From Clostridiaceae bacterium UBA6085 (GTDB lineage: Bacteria > Bacillota > Clostridia > Clostridiales > Clostridiaceae), in the NCBI GenBank assembly GCA_002428605.1, contig DIXH01000097.1, positions 1 to 14,137 on the forward strand: a stretch of DNA of 14,137 nt. Direction: 5' to 3'. The notes below the pieces were generated by a model. It was not told the DNA's origin. It did no database searches and saw only the letters and a list, made by a program, of their open reading frames with translations. The translations under genes were made by a program, and so were the position numbers. Shown in pieces: positions 1 through 6,562 of this stretch (its first letter is position 1; every line of letters starts with the position of its first letter).

Positions 1-1161
1 AAAGTGGTAAGAAGGACACCATTCACCATACAGCTTCTGTATGATTCGCCTGAGTACACTCAGCCAATCACTCTGGGGGTCGATGCAGGAAGCAAGGTCG
101 TAGGACTTAGTGCTACAACTGAGAAGAAAGAACTTTTTGTATCAGAGATAACCCTTCGTGATGACATTACTGAACTGCTGTCCACCCGAAGGCAGAACCG
201 CAGAGCAAGGAGGAACCGCCTTCGCTACAGAATGTCAAGGTTCCTTAATCGCACCTCCTCAAAAAAGGAAGGGTGGCTTGCTCCCTCAGTCAAACATAAG
301 GTGGACAGCCACTTGAAGGTAATCGAAAATGTGCACAGGATCCTTCCCATATCAAGGATAGTAATTGAAACAGCAAGCTTTGATATCCAGAAGATCAGGA
401 ATCCTGAGATCAGCGGAGAAGGGTACCAGCAGGGAGTTAAGCTTTCCTTCTGGAATACCAGGGAATACGTTCTCTGGAGGGATAACCACCAATGTCAGCA
501 CTGCCATGGCAAGTCAAAGGACAGAATACTTAATGTTCACCATAAGGAAAGCCGGAAGACAGGAGGAGATTCCCCTGATAATCTGGTCACCTTATGCGAG
601 ACATGCCATAAGAACCATCATGCAGGCAGAATACAGCTGAAGCTCACTCCAAACAAGTCTTACCGAGATGCAAGCTTCATGGGCATCATGAGATGGTATG
701 TGTACAACAGTCTGCAGGAACTCTATCCAGATGTATCCATGACCTATGGATACATCACAAAGAACAACCGTATAAAAAATAACATTGAAAAGAACCATAG
801 CGCTGATGCCTATTGCATAAGCGGAAACATGAGTGCGGTAAGAAGCAATGAGATCTACGTCCAGACATTCAAGAGGAAGCACAACCGCCAGATCCACAAG
901 GCAAACTTCCTAAAGGGCGGAAAGAAGAAGCTGAATCAGTCTCAATACGAAGTCAAGGGGTTCCGACTGTTTGACCATGTGCGGTACAGGGAAGAGGATT
1001 GCTTCATTTTCGGAAGAAGGGCATCTGGCTATTTTGATTTGCGAAAACTTGATGGCACAGTTGTCCATAGGAGCGCAAACTATAAGGAACTTAAACTGTT
1101 GAAAAGACAGAATGTAATACTAATCGAACGAAAGGGGTGTAATGGAGTTCTCCTCTCATGA
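1..1161 (+). CDS. iscB: IscB RNA-guided endonuclease (5' end off the window)
   Basis: IscB proteins are transposon-encoded, omega-RNA-guided DNA nucleases ancestral to Cas9. The reading frame is open at base 1 (KVVRRTPFTIQL), which matches the end of the N-terminal PLMP domain, so about 40-50 residues and the start lie outside. Counting from the GTG at 4: RuvC-I GVDAGSK with Asp27; an arginine-rich bridge helix at about 61-83; RuvC-II IVIETASFD with Glu122; an HNH domain at about 164-206 with paired Cys-x2-Cys motifs and the HH at 179-180; RuvC-III HSADAYCIS with His265 and Asp268; then a C-terminal target-interaction domain (FRLFDHVRYREEDCFIFGRR). All catalytic positions I can place are intact, so the nuclease looks functional. 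The omega-RNA gene normally lies upstream and is not visible. It is far too small for Cas9, and TnpB has no HNH insertion. The stop codon lies inside the right-end hairpin. Confidence 0.93.
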   Translation, partial: KVVRRTPFTIQLLYDSPEYTQPITLGVDAGSKVVGLSATTEKKELFVSEITLRDDITELLSTRRQNRRARRNRLRYRMSRFLNRTSSKKEGWLAPSVKHKVDSHLKVIENVHRILPISRIVIETASFDIQKIRNPEISGEGYQQGVKLSFWNTREYVLWRDNHQCQHCHGKSKDRILNVHHKESRKTGGDSPDNLVTLCETCHKNHHAGRIQLKLTPNKSYRDASFMGIMRWYVYNSLQELYPDVSMTYGYITKNNRIKNNIEKNHSADAYCISGNMSAVRSNEIYVQTFKRKHNRQIHKANFLKGGKKKLNQSQYEVKGFRLFDHVRYREEDCFIFGRRASGYFDLRKLDGTVVHRSANYKELKLLKRQNVILIERKGCNGVLLS

Positions 1162-1185
1162 CTTAAGTCACGAGTCTCCGAACTC
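1145..1185 (+). repeat. Nested inverted repeat at the IscB element right end
   Basis: The inner hairpin spans 1155-1174: CTCATGACTT pairs with AAGTCACGAG with one A/C mismatch, around a perfect 12-bp palindrome TGACTTAAGTCA (1159-1170). An outer arm GAGTTC (1145-1150) pairs with GAACTC (1180-1185). The iscB stop codon (1159-1161) is inside the inner stem. Subterminal imperfect hairpins of this kind are the sites that TnpA Y1 transposases recognise in IS200/IS605 elements. With no T-tract after it, it is a poor candidate for an intrinsic terminator. Confidence 0.65.
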
Positions 1186-1187
1186 TA

Positions 1188-3098
1188 ATGCTTATGAATT
1201 ACTCGTATCTTGAAAACAAGGAGCTGGATGAAGCCCTTGAATACTACAAGGAAAAGCTTAGGGGCAGAGAATCAAGTCTTGAAGTTGAAACCCTCGACGT
1301 GCCTTCTGCCCTGGACAGGATAACAAGCGGTGCGGTCTATGCGAGGATCAGCTCTCCGCACTACAATGCCAGCGCAATGGACGGTATAGCCGTAAACGCG
1401 CATGACACCTTCGGGGCTACTGACACCACTCCAATTGTATTGAAGAAGGGTGTGGGCTACGAGGTTGTGGATACAGGCGATCCCCTTCCTGAAGGACGTG
1501 ATGCTGTAATAATGGTGGAGGATGTCATTGACATCGATGAGGATACGGTAAGGATAATATCCGCAGCTGCCCCATGGCAGCATATAAGGCAGGTCGGAGA
1601 AGACCTCTGCCAGGATGAGATGGTCGTTCCTTCAAACACGAGGATAGAGCCTTCGACAATGGGTGCGATGCTTGCAGGCGGAATATCCCAGGTCGAAGTC
1701 TGGAAGCTTCCGAGGGTTGGAATAATCCCTACCGGGGATGAGATTGTCGCACCTAAGGCAGATCCTCTTCCTGGAGAGATACTTGAGTTCAATTCAACAA
1801 TATTCTCAGCAATGGTAAGAAGGTGGGGAGGGATCCCTGTGACATACCCCATTGTTCCCGACAGGTATGAACAGATCAAGGGGACCTTGGAGAAGGCTGT
1901 TTCAGAGTGCGACATAGTGATCCTGAACGCAGGCTCCTCAGCCGGCAGGGATGATTACTCCTCAATGGCTATTGGTGAACTTGGAGAAGTCCATGTTCAC
2001 GGTATAGCGATAAAGCCGGGTAAGCCGACCATACTTGGAACTGTGCATGGAAAACCGGTCATAGGAGTTCCTGGTTATCCTGTATCGGGGATAATAGTGC
2101 TCGAGAAGATAGTCAAGGAGATCCTCGAGACAGTTATAAAATCACCGCTGAGGACATATCCTAAGATAAGGGCGGTGCTGTCCAGAAGGCTGATGTCAAC
2201 TCTGAAGTACGAGGAGTATGTCAGGATGAAGCTTGGAAGGGTAGGCGGAAAGCTTATCGCAACACCTCTTAACAGAGGTGCGGGAGTTGTCTCTTCTTTC
2301 GTGAAGGCAGATGCCCTATTCACAGTACCTATGAACACTGAAGGCATCGAGGCTGGCGAGGAGATCGAGCTTGAGCTTCTGAAGACGGAAAAGGAGATCG
2401 AGAACACCCTTGTCGTTACAGGAAGCCATGACCCTCTTATAGATGTGGCATTTGACCTTATGAGGAGAAGATATCCCGAGAGGTATGTAAGCTCCTCGCA
2501 TGTGGGAAGCATGGGCGGAATAATGGCTATAAAGCGAGGAGAGGCTCATGTGGCCGGGATTCACCTTCTCGATGAGGGTACCGGTGAGTATAACAAGGCC
2601 TATATAGATAAGTACCTGAAGGGCCAGGATATTGTAAGGATACGTGGAGTGAGAAGAAGCCAGGGACTTATGATCGCAAAGGGGAATCCGCTCGGCATAG
2701 AAGGAGTGGAAGACCTGGCAAGGGATGGGCTCAGGTACGTAAACAGGCAGAAGGGATCCGGAACAAGGATACTTCTCGATTATCTGCTCAAGAAGGCTGG
2801 TATGGATAAGGACAGGATCTATGGCTATGACAGGGAAGAGCTTACGCACATGTCGGTAGCCATTCAGGTGGCTACAGGGAGTGCAGACTGCGGAATGGGT
2901 ATTTATTCTGCGGCGAAGATCTACGGGCTGGACTTCATTCCGATATGCGATGAGGAATATGACTTCATTGCACCTGCAGAGTATATTGATTCAAAACTTG
3001 TAAGGGACTTCCTTGGGATCATAGGGTCAGAGGAGTTCAGGGATAAGCTTGTGGAGCTTGGAGGCTACAGCACCGAAGGATGCGGGACCATCCTTTGA
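1188..3098 (+). CDS. moeA: Molybdopterin molybdenumtransferase MoeA with C-terminal PBP-like domain
   Basis: MoeA inserts molybdate (or tungstate) into adenylylated molybdopterin in the cytoplasm. Domains by residue: MoeA N-terminal region from 1 to about 175 with SAMDG at 62-66; a MoCF-binding domain at about 176-320 with PRVGIIPTGDEIV, NAGSSAGRDDYS and PGKPTILG...GVPGYPVSG; MoeA domain IV at about 325-400; then an extra domain at about 408-630 (VTGSHDPLIDVAFDLM onward) that resembles the LysR-substrate-binding/PBP-like family known to be fused to MoeA in clostridia and archaea. At 636 residues it is about 230 longer than plain MoeA, in line with the fusion. ATG codons occur at 1188 and 1194 in frame. 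Neither has a recognisable Shine-Dalgarno site, because the IscB element ends directly upstream. It is the first gene of the cofactor operon; the moaA start follows its stop by 13 nt. Confidence 0.92.
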   Translation: MLMNYSYLENKELDEALEYYKEKLRGRESSLEVETLDVPSALDRITSGAVYARISSPHYNASAMDGIAVNAHDTFGATDTTPIVLKKGVGYEVVDTGDPLPEGRDAVIMVEDVIDIDEDTVRIISAAAPWQHIRQVGEDLCQDEMVVPSNTRIEPSTMGAMLAGGISQVEVWKLPRVGIIPTGDEIVAPKADPLPGEILEFNSTIFSAMVRRWGGIPVTYPIVPDRYEQIKGTLEKAVSECDIVILNAGSSAGRDDYSSMAIGELGEVHVHGIAIKPGKPTILGTVHGKPVIGVPGYPVSGIIVLEKIVKEILETVIKSPLRTYPKIRAVLSRRLMSTLKYEEYVRMKLGRVGGKLIATPLNRGAGVVSSFVKADALFTVPMNTEGIEAGEEIELELLKTEKEIENTLVVTGSHDPLIDVAFDLMRRRYPERYVSSSHVGSMGGIMAIKRGEAHVAGIHLLDEGTGEYNKAYIDKYLKGQDIVRIRGVRRSQGLMIAKGNPLGIEGVEDLARDGLRYVNRQKGSGTRILLDYLLKKAGMDKDRIYGYDREELTHMSVAIQVATGSADCGMGIYSAAKIYGLDFIPICDEEYDFIAPAEYIDSKLVRDFLGIIGSEEFRDKLVELGGYSTEGCGTIL

Positions 3099-3111
3099 AG
3101 GGGGAAATAGA

Positions 3112-4071
3112 ATGATAGACCAGTATGGGAGATCCATAGAATACTTAAGGATATCTGTAACAGAGAACTGCAACCTGAAGTGCATTTACTGCAATCCTGA
3201 CGGTAAGCTTCTTTGCGACAAGGGTTCCAACTACCTTTCACCTGTGGAGATCGAGAAGATAGTCAAGGCTATGGCTAAGATCGGCATAAGGAAGATAAGG
3301 ATAACTGGAGGAGAACCTCTAGTCAGGCCAGATGTCTGTGAGATCATAGAGAGGATCGCAAGGATTCCTGGAATCGAGGACATTTCAATGACTACTAACG
3401 GGATAAACCTCGACACCATGGCTGAAAGGCTCAAGGAAGCAGGGCTTAACAGACTGAACATAAGCCTTGATACGCTGAAGGCTGACAAATTCAGCTATAT
3501 CACCGGAGGAGGGGACATTACAAGGACTCTCAAGGGAATAGACAAGGCTCTGGAGCTGGGCCTTACGCCGGTGAAGCTGAACACGGTGCTCATCAAGGAC
3601 ATCAATGATGATGAGATAGATGACCTGATTGCTCTCGCAAAGGATAAGCCGATCGAGGTAAGGTTCATAGAGCTCATGCCAATTGGCTTCTACGGAGAAA
3701 AGAACAAGGACAAGATCATGTACAGCGATGAAGTGATAGAGGCAAGGCCATACCTCAAATTCCTCAAGAAAACAGACAAGGGTGCTCCAGCCACATATTA
3801 TGGCATCGATGGATACCTTGGTAAGGTTGGATTCATATCTCCCATGAGCCACAAGTTCTGCGGAGACTGCAACAGGATAAGGCTCACTTCTGACGGGAAG
3901 ATAAGGCCATGCCTTGGGCACAACGGAGAAATTGACATCAGGGGATTCATTGATATGCCAATAGAGGAATTCGATGAAAAGATCAAGGAGATAATATACA
4001 GCAAGCCAAGAGGCCACAATTTCGAGGAAGGCTTCTCATCATCAAGAAAAATGAGCATGATAGGAGGCTGA
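3112..4071 (+). CDS. moaA: GTP 3',8-cyclase MoaA
   Basis: This radical-SAM enzyme converts GTP to 3',8-cyclo-GTP, the first step of molybdenum cofactor synthesis. It has the N-terminal cluster motif CNLKCIYC (Cys20, Cys24, Cys27), the SAM-contacting GGEP at 66-69, and the C-terminal cluster motif with Cys250, Cys253 and Cys267 in FCGDCNRIRLTSDGKIRPCL. It ends in the Gly-Gly tail typical of MoaA. Its length of 319 residues is normal. I chose the ATG at 3112 rather than the longer in-frame opening at 3049 because AAGGGGG (3098-3104) sits 7 nt upstream and the family begins at about this residue. The ribosome-binding site overlaps the moeA stop, which suggests coupled translation. The moaC start lies 2 nt after its stop. 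Confidence 0.97.
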   Translation: MIDQYGRSIEYLRISVTENCNLKCIYCNPDGKLLCDKGSNYLSPVEIEKIVKAMAKIGIRKIRITGGEPLVRPDVCEIIERIARIPGIEDISMTTNGINLDTMAERLKEAGLNRLNISLDTLKADKFSYITGGGDITRTLKGIDKALELGLTPVKLNTVLIKDINDDEIDDLIALAKDKPIEVRFIELMPIGFYGEKNKDKIMYSDEVIEARPYLKFLKKTDKGAPATYYGIDGYLGKVGFISPMSHKFCGDCNRIRLTSDGKIRPCLGHNGEIDIRGFIDMPIEEFDEKIKEIIYSKPRGHNFEEGFSSSRKMSMIGG

Positions 4072-4073
4072 CA

Positions 4074-4544
4074 ATGGAACTGAGCCATATAGATGAAAAG
4101 GGCAATGCAAGGATGGTCGATGTTTCCGGAAAAGAGCATACGGTAAGGGAGGCTGTTGCTTCAGGAAGGGTGCTCATGGACAGGAAGACACTTGACCTGA
4201 TAATAAGCAACGGGCTTCCAAAGGGTGATGTGCTGTCTACTGCAAGGATAGCCGGCATAATGGCGGCAAAGGACACATACAGACTGATACCAATGTGCCA
4301 TAATCTGCCTCTGGATGGAGTAACTGTTGAGCTTTATCCGGATTTGGAGAGATGCTCCATAGAGATAAGGGCGACTGTAAAATGCGTCTGGAAGACAGGA
4401 GTTGAGATGGAAGCTCTTACTGCAGCTTCAGTCGCATGCCTTACGGTATTTGACATGTGCAAGGCTGTGGATAAAAGGATGGTAATTGAGGACATCAAGG
4501 TTCTTAGAAAAACCGGTGGAAAATCCGGTACGTTTGAAAGATAG
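4074..4544 (+). CDS. moaC: Cyclic pyranopterin monophosphate synthase MoaC
   Basis: MoaC rearranges the 3',8-cyclo-GTP made by MoaA into cyclic pyranopterin monophosphate. At 156 residues it has normal length. Conserved blocks are visible: PMCHNLPLDGV from 73 (Cys75, His76) and TGVEMEALTAASVACLTVFDMCKAVDK from 108, whose Asp127 and Lys130 correspond to the E. coli catalytic Asp128/Lys131 pair. A perfect AGGAGG (4062-4067) lies 6 nt before the ATG and overlaps the end of moaA, so the two genes are almost certainly co-translated. Confidence 0.97.
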   Translation: MELSHIDEKGNARMVDVSGKEHTVREAVASGRVLMDRKTLDLIISNGLPKGDVLSTARIAGIMAAKDTYRLIPMCHNLPLDGVTVELYPDLERCSIEIRATVKCVWKTGVEMEALTAASVACLTVFDMCKAVDKRMVIEDIKVLRKTGGKSGTFER

Positions 4545-4555
4545 GGGGAAGACAG

Positions 4556-4993
4556 ATGGCAAGGGTAGTAGCGGTAAACATCAGTGACAGGAAGGGAGTG
4601 ATCAAGACTCCGGTGGAGATGGGGGAATTCAAGACGGACCTTGGACTGAAGGGTGATGCCCACAGCGGAAACTGGCACAGGCAGGTCAGCCTGCTCGCAC
4701 AGGAGAGCATAGACAAAATGAGCGCAAGGGGTATTCTTGAGCTTACATCAGGAAAGTTCGCTGAGAATCTCACTACTGAGGGCATTGAACTCTTCACTCT
4801 CCCTGTAGGCACCAAGATGGAGATCGGTGAGGTCCTCATGGAGGTAACGCAGATAGGCAAGGAATGCCACAGAGGCTGCCAGATAATGAAGATGGTGGGA
4901 GACTGCATAATGCCGCGAGAAGGCATATTCACGAAGATCCTTAGGGACGGGGTCATAAGACCTGGCGATGAGATCAGGCTCGCAGCAGAATAG
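4556..4993 (+). CDS. MOSC-domain protein
   Basis: MOSC domains are found at the C-terminus of eukaryotic Mo-cofactor sulfurase and in bacterial YiiM/YuaD-type proteins, and are thought to bind the cofactor or move sulfur. This 145-residue protein is essentially one MOSC domain: GLKGDAHSG at 30-38, a FAENLTT block near 68-74, GKECHRGC at 101-108 and DCIMPREGIF at 116-125. Cys104, Cys108 and Cys117 are candidate sulfur carriers. In many clostridia the MOSC domain is fused to a MogA/MoaB domain; here it stands alone. A GGGGGAA Shine-Dalgarno lies just after the moaC stop. The context supports a role in cofactor maturation, but the exact reaction is not known from sequence. Confidence 0.9.
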   Translation: MARVVAVNISDRKGVIKTPVEMGEFKTDLGLKGDAHSGNWHRQVSLLAQESIDKMSARGILELTSGKFAENLTTEGIELFTLPVGTKMEIGEVLMEVTQIGKECHRGCQIMKMVGDCIMPREGIFTKILRDGVIRPGDEIRLAAE

Positions 4994-5010
4994 CATAAAA
5001 GGGGAAGGTT

Positions 5011-5700
5011 ATGGACAGAAGATATGAGCGCAACATAGGGATGCTTTCAATTGAGGAGATGGATAAGGTCAGGGCGAGCAGTGTCTGCGTGATCGGATGC
5101 GGAGGCCTTGGAGGATATATCATTGAGCTTATGGCTCGGCTTGGAGTGGGAAAGATCACTGCAGTTGACGGTGATGTCTTTGATGAGACCAACCTCAACA
5201 GACAGCTCCTCTCATATCCGGGAAACATCGGAACAGGGAAGGCAAAAGCTGCCGAAGAAAGGGTAAAGCTCATTAATCCGGATGTTAAGATTATTTCTTT
5301 GAACATATTCCTTGATGAGTCAAATGCATCCGGAATAATCCATGGCCATGATGTGGTCATCGATGCACTTGACAGCATAGGAGCAAGGCTGATACTTCAG
5401 GAAGCATGCAAGAATGAAGGTCTGCCTATGGTTCATGGAGCAATAGCAGGATGGTATGGACAGGTCTTGACCATTCTCCCCGGGGATGATACTTTAAAGC
5501 TCCTGTATCCTGACAATGCGAAAAATAACAAGGGTATAGAGAAGCAGCTTGGGAATCCATCCTTCACACCTGCCATGGTTGCTTCAATCGAAGCTGGAGA
5601 AGTCCTTAAGGTCATCATAGGAAGAGGAGATCTCCTTACAAACAGGATACTCAGGATTGACCTGCTTGAGCAGGAATATGACATAATACAGATAAAATGA
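5011..5700 (+). CDS. ThiF/MoeB/HesA-family adenylyltransferase
   Basis: E1-like enzymes of this family adenylate the C-terminal Gly-Gly of small sulfur carriers (MoaD, ThiS). The 229-residue protein shows the nucleotide-binding GCGGLGG (29-35), the acidic VDGD (52-55), the NLNRQLL arginine motif (61-67), lysines at 77 and 79, and DALDS near 118-122. It lacks the two Cys-x2-Cys zinc motifs of canonical MoeB and ThiF, and I see no clear catalytic cysteine in the usual place. Being last in the cofactor operon suggests it acts on a MoaD-like protein, but a ThiF role or another carrier cannot be excluded. No carrier protein is encoded nearby. A GGGG-rich ribosome-binding site lies between the MOSC stop and this ATG. 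It is followed directly by a terminator. Confidence 0.88.
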   Translation: MDRRYERNIGMLSIEEMDKVRASSVCVIGCGGLGGYIIELMARLGVGKITAVDGDVFDETNLNRQLLSYPGNIGTGKAKAAEERVKLINPDVKIISLNIFLDESNASGIIHGHDVVIDALDSIGARLILQEACKNEGLPMVHGAIAGWYGQVLTILPGDDTLKLLYPDNAKNNKGIEKQLGNPSFTPAMVASIEAGEVLKVIIGRGDLLTNRILRIDLLEQEYDIIQIK

Positions 5701-5701
5701 A

Positions 5702-5737
5702 AAAGAGCAGGAAGTTATCTTAAACTTCCTGCTCTTT
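5702..5737. terminator. Bidirectional terminator between convergent operons
   Basis: A perfect 15-bp stem (AAAGAGCAGGAAGTT with AACTTCCTGCTCTTT) encloses a 6-nt loop. It begins 2 nt after the cofactor-operon stop codon and ends 2 nt before the stop of the minus-strand VOC gene. The A-rich and T-rich stem ends can serve both directions. Confidence 0.88.
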
Positions 5738-5738
5738 C

Positions 5739-6155
5739 CTATCTGTTCTGGAAAAGCTCCACGAGTTCGCCGTCAGGTCCCTTGAAGAAGGCAACGGTTA
5801 TTGGCAGGGGAGGTTCGCTGGGGAGAACCAGGTCCTTAGGCTCCATGGTTATTGTCATCCCGGAAGCCCTGACCCTTTCAAGCACTGCCCTGGTGTCTGC
5901 AGTCCTGAGAGCAATATGAAGCTCTGCCCAATCCGGCTTCTCTTCCCGGCTTCCGCCTGAAAACAGCTCAAGGCAGGCCCCGTCTCCGGAGTCAAGCATG
6001 ATGCATGACCTGTTTCCTGAAATGAACTCCATGACCTTTTTAAAACCCAGCACATCCTTGTAGAAGGATTCTGATTTCCTGAGGTCGTATGCGTTGATTG
6101 AAACGTGGTGGAAGCCTCCACCACCAAGTATCTCGTTTGTTCCCAAAGCTATCAT
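5739..6155 (-). CDS. VOC-family (glyoxalase/dioxygenase fold) protein
   Basis: The protein has two beta-alpha-beta-beta-beta half-repeats typical of the vicinal-oxygen-chelate fold: GFHHVSINAYDLRKSESFYKDVLGF near the N-terminus and ELHIALRTADTR...FFKGPDGELVELFQ near the C-terminus. A metal-binding set can be proposed from the first-repeat His, the second-repeat His in ELHIAL and the Glu in GELVELF. The substrate cannot be inferred. Start choice is uncertain: ATG at 6155 is used here; a TTG at 6146 has the better-spaced AAGGGG site; a TTG at 6182 opens the frame further. A weak promoter-like pair, TTTCAA (6219-6214) and TATATT (6197-6192) with a 16-bp spacer, would put the transcript start inside the longest version, which favours 6155 or 6146. 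Confidence 0.85.
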   Translation of the reverse strand: MIALGTNEILGGGGFHHVSINAYDLRKSESFYKDVLGFKKVMEFISGNRSCIMLDSGDGACLELFSGGSREEKPDWAELHIALRTADTRAVLERVRASGMTITMEPKDLVLPSEPPLPITVAFFKGPDGELVELFQNR

Positions 6156-6219
6156 CCCCTTACTTTTGATCAGGCATAACAAGTTCTTTCTAATATATAG
6201 GATGCCTTTAAATTTGAAA

Positions 6220-6245
6220 GGAGGCCTTATTGGAATAAGACCTCC
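6220..6245 (-). terminator. Hairpin after the small membrane protein gene
   Basis: GGAGG-C-CTTATT pairs with AATAAG-A-CCTCC around GG, with one internal mismatch. It lies 16 nt beyond the stop of the minus-strand gene at 6262-6483. The downstream minus-strand sequence is only moderately T-rich (CTTTCAAATTT), so termination may be partial. Confidence 0.55.
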
Positions 6246-6261
6246 CTGATGTTAATCAGTC

Positions 6262-6483
6262 CTACCAGATAAGCATCACTATGACGATAAGTACAAGTGT
6301 TGCAGCCAGCGAGACTATCCCGAAATGCCTTAGCTGCTTCGGATTTGACATTTTAAGTATGTTCACGTTCTTTCTGTTTGCGGGCCTCTGCTCGTAGAGC
6401 TTCCAGAAAGCCAGGCCTGAGAAGCCGACTCCCATTAGTACTCCGATGAGAAGCAGGTTCCGTATGAGTGTAATTGTATCCAT
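6262..6483 (-). CDS. Small two-helix membrane protein, unknown function
   Basis: This 73-residue protein has two hydrophobic segments at about 8-27 (NLLLIGVLMGVGFSGLAFW) and 54-73 (FGIVSLAATLVLIVIVMLIW), separated by a basic loop of about 25 residues rich in Arg, Lys and Asn. I do not recognise a named family. An AAAGGAG site stands 7 nt before the ATG, which makes it a real gene despite its size. It lies 79 nt downstream of the metallopeptidase with no clear terminator between them, so the two may be co-transcribed. Confidence 0.8.
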   Translation of the reverse strand: MDTITLIRNLLLIGVLMGVGFSGLAFWKLYEQRPANRKNVNILKMSNPKQLRHFGIVSLAATLVLIVIVMLIW

Positions 6484-6562
6484 CAGATGCTCCTTTAAAT
6501 TGTTCTACACTGGATATGATACCACTTAAGAGGACTCAGGTCACTAAATCAATAAGAAAATG

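Larger units (their letters stand above)
1..1187 (+). mobile_element. IscB-carrying IS200/IS605-like element, right part
   Basis: The visible part consists of iscB plus about 25 nt of non-coding DNA carrying nested inverted repeats. This matches the known layout of IscB elements, which end just after the nuclease gene in a subterminal hairpin. No TnpA transposase is visible; it may lie upstream, or the element may be non-autonomous. The exact right boundary is inferred from the end of the outer inverted repeat at 1185 and the start of moeA at 1188, not from a comparison with an empty site. This family makes no target-site duplication, so none was expected. Confidence 0.6.

Noticed and set aside
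1091..1120. Promoter TTAAAC-18-TAATAC at the end of iscB that could drive the moa operon
   Set aside because: Only about three of six -10 bases match, and the region is conserved IscB coding sequence, so the match is not better than chance.
1..1161. Cas9 or TnpB instead of IscB
   Set aside because: The RuvC-bridge helix-RuvC-HNH-RuvC order at about 430 residues excludes Cas9 by size and lack of a REC lobe. TnpB has no HNH insertion.
3049..3111. 21-residue upstream extension of MoaA inside moeA
   Set aside because: It overlaps the conserved end of moeA in another frame, and a well-spaced SD supports the ATG at 3112.
3385..4017. 210-residue minus-strand frame inside moaA
   Set aside because: It is a shadow of a well-conserved gene, with no ribosome-binding site and no recognisable domain.
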